From NCBI GenBank assembly GCA_024180945.1, contig JAKSGN010000020.1, forward strand, positions 248,001-312,000: a stretch of DNA of 64,000 nucleotides. Reading direction: 5' to 3'. Position 1 is the stretch's first letter; every line of letters starts with the position of its first letter. This stretch comes from Macrophomina tecta (lineage: Eukaryota > Ascomycota > Dothideomycetes > Botryosphaeriales > Botryosphaeriaceae). The notes below the pieces were generated by a model. That model was given only the letters and a program-made list of their open reading frames with translations. It made no database searches and was not told the DNA's origin. Below are positions 42,793-52,861 of the stretch, one piece after another. A program made the position numbers and the translations under genes.

Positions 42793-44806
42793 TTACACTA
42801 CCAGCCCGCCAAACTCATGCACATTAACCTGGCCCTCACGAGATTTGCCCAACTCATAAGTCAGCACTGAGTTATCGCCGTACATCATCAACAATCTCCA
42901 CCGGCGAGAAAAATCAGCCTGCCGGCCGAGCATCCCCTGGACGGGCCCAACCGCTATGCCCACCAAAGGTGCAACCGGCCGCTTTCCTTCCTGCTCTTGG
43001 TCACGGAATGGTAGGATCCAGTCAATTCGGCATCCATAGAACGGTCTGTGGCTCTTTGAGCCTTCCTCATCTGCCTGGGTCAGCGATATCACGGCAGCTC
43101 GCCCTTTCGCAGAGCCTATCACCACGATACCGAGCTCCACGATCTGAGCATGCAAATTGATTCGATCATGCATGCAGACTCCCTCCAACCGTGGGTGGTT
43201 TTTGATGTACTGATAGAAGGGGTCAAAGAATCCGACAGGTGAGCGCTCTCCTGACTTGCTACTACGGGGCTGGATCAAGAACATATCTTTCACTGAGAGC
43301 CGCATGATAGGTGACGCCGGTATCTTGATCGGCGTGCTGATTACTCCACCGGGGTTGAACGGTTTTCGTCTGCAGACGGTCAGTCTATGAAAACTTCTTG
43401 TTACACGGCAGGACTCTCGAGTGTGCGCATACCTGATGCGAATATTGCGGGCAATCTGTGCCTCGTTACGAGGTTCCCAAACCCTGGCCTCGTTTGAATC
43501 TGAATCATCTAACTCTTCTTCATGGATACCATCCGGTACATAACTGAAGATGGTGCTGGCATTTCGGACTCGTTGCCGATTGCTACTATTATCGTAGCAG
43601 TTCGTGGTTGATGATAATCTCTCAACTTTGAGTGGGATACCCTCTGAACCCAAAGCTTCGCTCACACTTTCTGTACGCTTGAAAGCTCTCCTATCAAGCC
43701 ACATGACCCCCCAGGCTAAAGAGTCGATCAGCAATTACCGCCCAATCACTCATTTGAAAACACAAGTAGTAGTTGCAGGCATGTGCTTGGATGACCTGCC
43801 GAGAAGAAATGAGAAAAGGAGAGGGAAAGTAAAAGAAGTGACTGACTTGCATGCAGGTAAAATCGCATCCCGTTATCCAAAAAATGACATCCACACTCCT
43901 TTTGTCTTGCCGTCTCAATTGTGGCGCAGTACCGATGAGCATGCATGTCCACTCCAGGGTACTCTCCCCGATAGCACCGGGCAAGATCAAGTATCCTAGT
44001 AAAACCGTTGATGTCGCTGGTCAGGATCCAACGGCCTTCTGGATCGTCGCCTGTATTGCAGAACGCCACGCACGGAATGTTCTCCCGGCTATCTGGTGTC
44101 ACTATTCTGTATTGCTGAGATCGGTCTGGCAGCCAATAGCGAGTAGGGCGTGTTTCCTTGGTCAGGGCCAGAGCAAAAACAGTAACGGTGTGAGAGTTAC
44201 AGCTGACGGCAATTAAGCGAGCCTCCTGATGCACTGCAAGGCCCCAGGCGCTGACTTCGACACTCTCGGTAAAGAAAGGCCGGACGTCATCTCCAACAAT
44301 AGTCTCCACGCAGTCCGGCTCCTGTCGTCTATCGATGGCACGCTGGATTTGATTGACATGGTATCCTATCACGTGACCGTTGTGCAGCGCAAAAAGAAGT
44401 ATCTCATCGTTTCCCAGAAAATCTACCAGAACGTTATTAATTGTCCTCCCTGGTCCTAAGGCCGAGCCATCGTCGTAGTCCGGTTCGGATCCAGTGGGGT
44501 GAAGGACGAGGCTTGGCTGGGAAGACAACTTCTGGTCCGGGAAATTGGGTTCGTAAACAAGGATGGAGTGCCGCGACGCAACGAAGTACAAATTATGAAT
44601 GTGTGACAGCGCAGTCTTCAGCGGTGTAAGTAGCGACACGTGATCCGAGATGGAGGTGGACAGACCAGATTGCAGCGCCAGGCCTCGAGTCTCGGGGGAG
44701 GATTGCCGGCCCACGTCCTGCGAGGAAAGCGCTCACTACCTCGCTGCACACCGGTGGGTACGGTCGGGAATTCTTTGAAGAATTGCCTCTGGGGGGGATA
44801 ATCCAT
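42793..44806 (-). CDS. CRT10: CRT10-family protein (regulator of ribonucleotide reductase genes)
   Basis: In yeast CRT10 influences transcription of ribonucleotide reductase genes in the DNA-damage response. Four exons (44806-44762, 44717-43847, 43715-43433, 43369-42793) join to 591 aa. The first exon encodes MDYPPQRQFFKEFPT; the second contains IHNLYFVASRHSILVYEPNF, VDFLGNDEILLFALHNGHVI and SAWGLAVHQEARLIAVSCNS, a WD-repeat-like beta-propeller pattern. Later parts have TWGVMWLDRRAFKR, RLEGVCMHDRINLHAQIVEL and RRWRLLMMYGDNSVLTYELG, characteristic of the family in filamentous fungi. The first intron is very short, 44 nt, and is the least certain call; GTG at 44714 is the first codon of the uninterrupted exon 2 frame after the splice, so an ATG upstream is required. 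Confidence 0.8.
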
Positions 44807-45205
44807 GCTGAGACGGATGGCGGGCCCGGCAAGGCGCAGATGGGCTGATGTGTGGCGTTTATTGGAGTGCCTGGGAAGGGAGTACCGAACGGAAGATAGG
44901 TACGATGGAGAGTGTCATCGCTCGCAACGCGATTGAGGGGACGAATCCGGTTGCTGGGCGGCGGCTATGGTTGTTATCCGGAGGCTGCGGGATGAGTAGC
45001 TGTCAGCAACCGGAAGAGCAGAGCAAAGTGAGGGCGAGCGGCACACCCTTATCGATAACACGACTCGTGTGAGCTCGCCATCCCTGCTCGCGGCGGGGCA
45101 CTGGCGGGCCTGCATTGTGACGGGCCCTTGACGCACTTTCTCGCGGCTCGGGCATCCGCGCGCAACCCTCAACTGGCCATCCACGCCATACGACCACCTT
45201 GCTGT
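44807..45205. promoter_or_regulatory. Divergent promoter, CRT10 and SSP411-like gene
   Basis: About 400 bp between the two divergent starts. No other feature seen. Confidence 0.45.
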
Positions 45206-47769
45206 ATGCGCATTTGGCATTCGCGCTTTTCTCGACCGCTACAAGCCATCGCGACGTCCTCGTCTACTCGGCGACCTCTTCAGCCAATCATTCGACGCCC
45301 TCTCTTACGCATTGCCGCTTGCACCTCTTTCCAGTCATTGCCGCAAAACTACCGTTTCTCCGCTCGCGCGATGGATGTCAGAGACCTATCCGAGGGTGGC
45401 TCCGCCACAGGCAGTATCAGGCTTGTGAACAGGCTTAGCGAGAGCAGGAGTCCCTATGTAAGCTCTGATTTCCCAGCGATCGACGCCTCCGCCTGTTAAC
45501 CTCCTTCCACAGGTTCGTGGCCACATGCATAATCCGGTGGCATGGCAGATGTGGGGTCCAGAGACCATAGAACTGGCCAAAAAGACCAACAGGCTGCTTT
45601 TCGTGAGTATCGGCTACGCCGCCTGCCACTGTACGCCCTAAAGTCCCCGTGGCGTCCAGGTCCTACAAAGCTAACGTACCTGTAGGGTGCCATGTCATGG
45701 AGCGCGAGTCGTTCGAGAACCCGGAAATTGCAAACATACTCAACAAGAACTTCATTCCCGTCAAGGTAGATCGCGAAGAGCGCCCCGATGTCGACCGTAT
45801 ATACATGAACTACGTCCAGGCCACAACTGGCTCTGGTGGCTGGCCTCTCAACGTTTTCATAACCCCGGACCTCGAGCCTATATTCGGTGGCACCTATTGG
45901 CCTGGCCCCGGCTCGACGACTGTCCTTGGGGATCATCCTTCGTTCTTGGAGATATTGGAGAGGATCAAGGATGTCTGGCAGACTCAGCGCCAAAAGTGTC
46001 TGGAATCGGCGAAGGAAGTTACCGCTCAACTGCGAGAATTTGCACAAGAAGGCACAATAAGCAAGGGTGGCGAAGGCGCTGTTGGAGACGGCTTGGACCT
46101 GGAACTGCTAGAAGAGGCCTATACGCACTTTGCCAACAAGTACGACAAACAATATGCAGGATTCGGCAAAGCGCCCAAGTTCCCGACTCCTACCAACATT
46201 TCCTTCCTGCTCCGACTAGCCCAGTATCCTGAGGCTGTGGAACACGTTGTTGGTGACAGGGAATGCGCTCACGCGAGAGAGATGGCCGTGGAGACTCTGA
46301 GAAGGATGGCGCGTGGGGGTATTCACGACCAGATCGGCAACGGCTTCGCCCGCTACTCCGTAACTCGCGACTGGAGCTTGCCGCACTTTGAAAAGATGTA
46401 AGTCCTCATTGCCTCATTGTATGATATATCTAACTTGAGAAGGCTCTACGACCAGTCTCAATTACTTACGGCTTATCTCGATGCGCACATTATCACAAAT
46501 GATTCCGAACTCCTGGATGCTGCTCATGATATTGCGACTTACTTGACGACTCATCCTCTACAGTCGCCTGATGGTGGTTTCTTCTCTTCTGAAGATGCGG
46601 ACTCCCTCTACCGCCCGAACGACAAAGAGAAGCGCGAAGGTGCTTTCTATGTCTGGACGAGGAAAGAGTTCAAATCGATACTAGGAGAGAAGGATGCGGA
46701 GGTGTGCGCAAGATACTACAACGTCCGCGAGAATGGCAATGTCAGCCCGGAGCACGATGCGCATGATGAACTTATCAACCAGAATGTCCTTGCTATCAGC
46801 TCCACACCAGACGCTTTGGCTAAAGAGTTTGGTCTGTCGAAAGATGAGGTCACAAAAATCCTCGAAAGTGGCAGGCGGAGGCTACTTGAGCACAGAAACA
46901 AGGAACGGCCCCGTCCAGGTTTGGACGACAAGATTGTAGTTGGATGGAACGGCCTCGCAATTGGCGCTCTCGCAAGATTCAGTGCATACCTGCAAGCCTC
47001 CGGCTCCAAGGAACCCGACAGATACATCTCTGCAGCGGAAAAGGCAGTGAAGCTCATCAAGACTAAGCTCTACAGCGCTGCGGACGGCACTTTGAAGCGT
47101 GTGTACCGTGAAGGCCCTGGGGAAGCGCCCGCATTCGCAGATGATTATGCCTTCCTCATTTCAGGCCTGATCGACCTCTACGAAGCAACGTTCGACGACT
47201 CTTATCTCGAATTTGCCGACCAGCTACAACGCACGCAGATCAAGCTCTTCTGGGATTCCACATCCGGCGCCTTCTTCTCCACAGCGGAAGGGCAAGCGGA
47301 TCTCATTCTACGCCTGAAGGAGGGCATGGACAATGCTGAGCCCAGCACAAACGGCATCTCTACTTCTAACCTGTACCGCCTCGGTGCCTTGCTCGAGGAG
47401 CCAGACTACACCAAGCGCGCAAAGGAGACTTGCGAAGCTTTCGAGGCAGAGCTCATGCAGCACCCCTTCCTCTTCCCCAGTATGCTGAACGGCATCGTGG
47501 CTCTGAGACTGGGCATGAAGAGCATCGTCGTCTCGGGTAGTGGCGAGAACGTGGAGAAGGCTATCAGCAAGGCCAGAAGCAGAGTCAACACGAACACGAC
47601 GATTGCACGTTTGGGCCCTGGCACAAAGAGTGATTGGCTGAAGAAGAGGAACGTGCTATTCAAAAGTTTGGACGAGAGGACACCGAGAGTACAGGTCTGC
47701 GAGGGTGGCGTTTGCAAGGAAGAGCTTGATATGAAGGATATCGAGAGGGCACTGCGGGAGGTCAAGTGA
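45206..47769 (+). CDS. DUF255 thioredoxin-fold protein (SSP411/YyaL family)
   Basis: Homologues include bacterial YyaL and mammalian SPATA20; biochemical function is not established, though the N-terminal domain is thioredoxin-like and the remainder resembles (alpha/alpha)6-barrel sugar epimerases. Four exons (45206-45457, 45513-45630, 45686-46397, 46443-47769) join to 802 aa. The start at 45206 gives a presequence-like leader of about 55 residues (MRIWHSRFSRPLQAIATSSS), Arg/Ser-rich and free of acidic residues, suggesting mitochondria; MDVRDL at 45371 would be the cytosolic alternative. The core shows RLSESRSPYVRGHMHNPVAW and, across the exon 2-3 junction, IGYAACHWCHVMERESF with the redox-type CHWC. 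Next are DREERPDVDRIYMNYVQ and GGWPLNVFITPDLEPIFGGT, then RGGIHDQIGNGFARYSVT and FFSSEDADS. Length is typical. Confidence 0.92.
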
Positions 47770-48149
47770 TTTGGAGGTGAATTCGTGCATGGTGTTCGGG
47801 CAAGGCGGGAAAGCGTCCTTCTGATTTCCTGCAGTCTTCCTTAAACCTCTTCCTGTAGATGAGTCGAGGCTATAGATAGTAATACATCCTTGGGATAAGA
47901 AATTTTAGGGTCATATCAGGGTTCTTCCTTCTCGAGTCCAGCATCTCCTAGTTTGGTAGTGATCACTCCATCCCAGGCAGAAGCGAGTTCCACCAGGCGG
48001 CAGAGAGATGAGAAGTCTGGATTTGGCCTGGTCTATGGGTCGCACAATATCGCACGTCACACACTTCCAGGCAGCCGCTGTTGCCTACATCGAATCCTTC
48101 GCATACCCACCTGCTTGCCCCGCCGCCCCGGGGTGTCCGATCTCGCGGG

Positions 48150-48157
48150 TATATAAA
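48150..48157 (+). promoter_or_regulatory. Isolated TATA-box-like sequence
   Basis: TATATAAA sits in otherwise G+C-rich DNA with no recognised gene downstream on this strand for 2.6 kb. Confidence 0.3.
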
Positions 48158-48674
48158 CGGACAGTGCTCTCGCTCATTAGTAGGATTTTCTCCCCAGCTC
48201 CTTCTTTGCCGATCCGGCTAAGATCAAGTGTAGTATCTGTTCTTTTCAGTTTGACCGCTGGAACGTCGACCACGCTGTCGGCAAATCTTTTAAACCGTGT
48301 TTTTGGAACCTAGCGGGATGCAGGGTAGATCGACCGCTGGGCGATGCCCATTGTCCGTACCTGGTACTCGCACTGTGTCGCCGGTCCTGCACTGCCTCCG
48401 GCTGACGCGATTTTTTTTCTTTCTTCTTACTCGTCGGCCGAGCGAGGCGAATGGGAAGGATGGAGACATCTTCTGCCACTTCTTCTTCTTTCTTTCGTTG
48501 ATCTTTGCTCACCAAGCGTGGGCGATCGAGGAAGGGAAGGAGGGCGGGTTGGGTGGTAGTGGAGGATGGGGATGTTGGGTTGCGGGGTGGAAGGATGGAG
48601 GGGCATGTGGAGGGACCAGTAGGGTTCGAGCAGCTGACGAGAGAACGCCCGCGTACTATAAATATGAAGGACGC

Positions 48675-48677
<3 letters not shown>

Positions 48678-48729
<52 letters not shown>
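48678..48729 (+). repeat. (TG)26 dinucleotide microsatellite
   Basis: An uninterrupted 52-base TG repeat in intergenic DNA. Confidence 0.97.
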
Positions 48730-48730
<1 letters not shown>

Positions 48731-50806
48731 CGGTAACAGCTCGCCTTGTTCGCGGCTGGTTGACTGGAGGTCATACATTCTCAGTGATATCTGCGCAAAT
48801 GCACCTGGCGAGGCTGACATTGGTCGTGGATTGGGCTGAACTGCAGACTCCGCATGCTCGGCATGCTGCGTGTTATCAGCCAGTGGACCTGGCTTTACGC
48901 AGATGACCAATGGCAAGTTGTCGAGTCTTGCTGCGTGCCACTCTGCATCTGGTGGAACGAGGGACCTTGTGTTACGAGGTTCCTGTGGCGCCCTCCCACA
49001 CTCCTTCAACGACGATTAAATGTTATGTGCGAAAATGCTTACTCCGGAATGTCAGAGTTTCGGAAGGCATCTTGCAGAAGATTTCGACAGAAAAGTCAAG
49101 AGAAAGAGTTTGGCCAACAATGGCTTTTGCCAGCCTTAGGGAGGGAACGTATTGTGAAATTAAGCGAAGAGAATGGCTGGCAACACAGGCTCAATACAGC
49201 GTTAATCCCGCGGAGCAATTTCCAGGCGGGTGGAACTCAATGAGCCGCAATGGTTTCCGCCACGAGACCACGGTTGCTCGCGTCGGATGGTCGTGGTGTC
49301 CACAGGGTCGGACCGTGTCGCCAGTCCTTTCAGACCAAACGGTAAAAATTGGAAGGCGGGTGGAAAATTCGGAGCGTCAGGTGTTTGCTGCAGACGGTAT
49401 AACAGAGGTAAAGAACGGTTCTACGACCTCAAAAGGGCCTGCGTTAATGCGGTGGCCGGATCATTGGTCGCCGAGGACAAGAGCACTCTATATATATATA
49501 TATGAACAGGGGGCGGGCCAGATAGGGCTTATAGCTGACAGCCCAAATTTGCCACCAGGTGGCCTTGCGGAAGCGGACGGAGTGTGGCGAAAGGCTCTTG
49601 AATAATCCCCATGGTTCCCTCTGGCCGTTGCGATCTGGGGCGCGCGCGAGGAAGCATCTCGAAGGGCAGGAAGGTGGTGGAGGATCGGCGGCGGGGCTTG
49701 ACGCTGAGACGTTGTTTGTGTGTGCAGCCGGCGCTAGGAAAGGGCATTTATTATTTCGCAGTAGCCCCGCGCCCGCCTCCTACGCTGCAAGGCACGGTCG
49801 AAATAAAGTGGCACGCTTGGGAAACAACGGAGATCCCCCACACCGGCGGCTCGTCTGGCGACTGCTATTCGCGGTCGTCATAGCTCGCGGGCGGTGCGTG
49901 CGATGGAGTCGTGAAGAAACACCACGAGGCACGATGCTCTGGCGGTTGCTCTCGCTGTGCCCGATCTCCGCCGGCGGCGTCTGCTCCCTGCATAGAGGTG
50001 TTTCAGAGTGTGTATAGCCGCTTGACCCGCTGCGGCGGCTGCAAGGGTGCCCCAATGAGAGCGAGCCTGGGGGCTAGGGCTTCAGCGGCGGGTGGGCGGG
50101 CTGATGAGGCGCAAACGGAGGGCAGTGGTGAGCAGGCATAATAGAGTGCGAGAGCGCAAGCGCCGCGCGCAGACGCATGGTGGTCGGGGCCGCAGAACAA
50201 CCCACGCTCTCGAGCCGCCGAAAGGCTGTGTGCTCTCTCGCGGCGTGATCGGCCAGCTTCCCTTTCCGTTTCGAGCGCACCACCGGCGCTGTCAGTTTCA
50301 GCTTCCCATCTAATAACCTGCCGCGCGCCCGCCCGTCGCCGGCATTGCTGTCATTTCACGATACGCCGCCTGCAGCATCGCTCGACTGTCGTCGCCCTCG
50401 CTCCCAGCCACAGTGGCCCGCTGCATTCTTCGATCGCGTTCGTTCGTGTCTGCCTCACCGCTGCGTCGCGTTGACTCGTGCTCGCAAGGTCCCTCGCATT
50501 GGACGCCGACAGCGCGCTAGAGCCCAGCCACCCCTGCTCGCGCAGAGGCCTTGGTCAAGAAGCAGGATCCCGTGCTGCCAGGCTGTTTACCAGCACAAGC
50601 TGCACTCTGCACCGCCGCCAGCGCTTCGCCTTCTCTTCCTCGGCCTTCCTGGAAAACCAGCGTCCACAACACCATCCTGCCGCTCGCCCTGGCCGAGTCG
50701 CAAGCAATTCCTCTGTCGCTCGTCGGCCTCTACCTCCGTTCCGCCATTCGGCGCTTCCCCCCGCGACTAGCGTTGGCCGACCAGTCAGATCCGCTCATTG
50801 GCAAGA

Positions 50807-52085
50807 ATGTCCCAGTACGGGAACTTCTATGACTTTTGCCGCGACTCGGGCAGCACTGCGGCAACCATTCCAGGTGAGTCTTGTCGCGATGCCTTCATGA
50901 GCGCTGCAGTAGCTGACCCGACCTGATCTTCGGCAGTGTGCAACGTAAGATGTCCATTTCGGCCCCCCGACGCGACCGCAGTCGCATCGCGACCATCACC
51001 CGGAGCTCCTCGCTAATCGCCTGGCACGCAGCTCTTCAATCCGTCACCAGCAAAAACCTCGGGCTCCGCCGGCTACAATGGCAATGGCCAGGCATGCGAT
51101 CTGAGGGGCATTTCTCTCAGCGGCGGTCGCCATCTCGCGAATTTGGGTCAGTGACTGTTTCCACGCGCCCCAGCGACGAAACAAACTAATTGTAATGAGC
51201 AGGCTCGATCTTGTTCTGCGGCATCGCGATCGCCGTCACCGCGCTGCTGCTATGGCGTTCGGAGCGCAAGAAAGCGGCCGTCGGAAGAAGGTGCGTACTC
51301 GGCGGGCATTGGCATCCGCGGATACTGACATTGTGCAGGGAGATGCAACTCTTCCTCCTCGGCTACGTCGTCGTATCCATCTGTGAAATCTTCACTGTCG
51401 GAGGCTTCCCGCTTGACGGCGCTGTTCGCCGGGTAAAGCAGCAAATCTTCTCGTTCCCGTGCACCAAGTCGGCTAACCACTACGCACAGGGTTTCAGCGC
51501 GGTCCATATTGCGGCTGTTGTCGCAACATTGTGGATTCTGCTCCTCAATGGCTTGGTGGGCTTCCAGCTTCTCGACGATGGAACTCCACTTTCAATCGGC
51601 CTGATCGTTTCGTCAGCTGTGATACTTTTTGTTGGCACTGGATATATCGCTCTCGACACCACCTTTGAATGGACCGGGTACTGGAACGACACGCTGGATG
51701 ACGCGAAGTCTTATTCTTTGTACACGCTCTACCAGCTGGCTCCCCTGGTCTTCCTTGTCGTCTTTTTCATCCTGGAGACCTACTTGGTCATCCGCGTCCT
51801 TGGCGAGAAGAAGCCTATGCGTACGTTTCGCTCTTCCACAATTATTTTCACTCGTGCTGATTGAACGCAGTCTACCTTGCAGCCGCGGCTCTCCTATTCG
51901 CCATTGGACAGATCTTTCAGTACGTCATCAGCGTGCATCTCTGCAATTCGACGGACGGAAAGATCAACGGAGGTCTCTTCGAGACCTTTTTCACGTTGTG
52001 CGCCGTCGTGATGGTCTGGGTATTTTGGTCCAGCATCACCGAGGATGATTGGCCAATGCCCGTGGCGGGCGGCGGCTACGCATAA
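50807..52085 (+). CDS. CHS7: Chitin synthase export chaperone Chs7
   Basis: Chs7 is an ER membrane protein needed for folding and export of chitin synthase (Chs3 type) to the cell surface. Seven exons (50807-50873, 50937-50944, 51032-51146, 51203-51290, 51339-51432, 51490-51820, 51871-52085) join to 305 aa. The N-terminus MSQYGNFYDFCRDS leads through an 8-nt microexon to PVCNLFNP, the conserved Cys-containing lumenal motif. Seven hydrophobic helices follow, such as SILFCGIAIAVTALLLW, MQLFLLGYVVVSICEIF and VHIAAVVATLWILLLNGLVG, with the family motif GFQLLDDGTPLS and a C-terminal YVISVHLCN...LFETFFTLCAVVMVW segment. It ends EDDWPMPVAGGGYA, typical of filamentous Chs7. Length is about 10 residues under S. 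cerevisiae Chs7. Next to it in the same direction is SSL1. Confidence 0.93.
50937..50944 (+). other. Eight-nucleotide microexon of CHS7
   Basis: TGTGCAAC lies between CGGCAG and GTAAGA. It supplies the end of a Val codon plus Cys and Asn of the conserved PVCN motif. Skipping it would shift the frame. Confidence 0.75.
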
Positions 52086-52861
52086 TAATTTTTTTTTTTT
52101 TTCCTATTGTTCTCGCCTTTCTTTTTTCTTGCGCTGGAAGCAGCTACGCAGATGGAACGGTAAAGGACATGAGACTTTTGCGGAGCAAAGCAAAGCATGG
52201 CGTGCATGTGTTTATGAGGATGGCGGATATTGGTATCTGCCGATGGACTACTTTATTCCCCCAATGACCCTTGTTTTTCAGTTCCAGATAGATAATTCAC
52301 CGAAGTAATGAGAGAAATGGGCTGGCAAGCAGCAATGAACAGAAGAAGCTCCGTCCCTGCAGCGCCAGAAGAGTGAAGAACGGTTCCGAACACGTGCGGC
52401 GCGTCGAGGCGGCGCCCGAGTCAGGCTGGAGGCAACGGGCCTCTGACCTCATGCGACCGCCCAACCAACCCGCATCGTGCCAATTCAACCTGTCTGCGCA
52501 GACCCGGCTCTGTCGTACCGCTCGTTTGCGCCCATGGAGGCATACCGTCGCCCGTAGCCGTAGTTCGTTCCATTCGTAACCGTCGCCTTTGGACGCCTCT
52601 GCCTGCGGTTCCACTGCCCGGAGGAGACCTTGGCCTAAACTCGCCCATTCTCGCCTTCTTTCTGCCCTTCTGCCTGGGTCCCGCTTCGAATGTTCGCCGC
52701 GACCACGCCGCCGACAAACTCTCCCCTCCTCTCCTCGTCGCCACCTTTACCATACTCCTCCTCGCCACTTCTACCATCATCGCTGCCGTCAGCTGTCCGA
52801 CCCGCCGCCGTCATTCACCACCGCCTTTATCACTACCGCCAACAACAACAACGAGATCACC
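52086..52861. other. Intergenic region, SSL1 upstream sequence
   Basis: About 775 bp between CHS7 and SSL1, including a T run at 52089-52101 and a C/T-rich leader before SSL1. No other gene. Confidence 0.5.

Larger units (their letters stand above)
47770..50806. other. Gene-poor 3-kb region with microsatellites
   Basis: No convincing gene between the SSP411-like gene and CHS7. Seen are a TATA-like box at 48150-48157, a TG microsatellite at 48678-48729 and a TA run at 49490-49502. Frames such as 48297-48839 and 48910-49605 have no motif. The last few hundred bases are the CHS7 leader. Confidence 0.5.

Noticed and set aside
48297..48839. A 180-codon plus-strand frame containing a Cys-Val repeat
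   Set aside because: The repeat is only the TG microsatellite translated; the rest has no protein-like composition.
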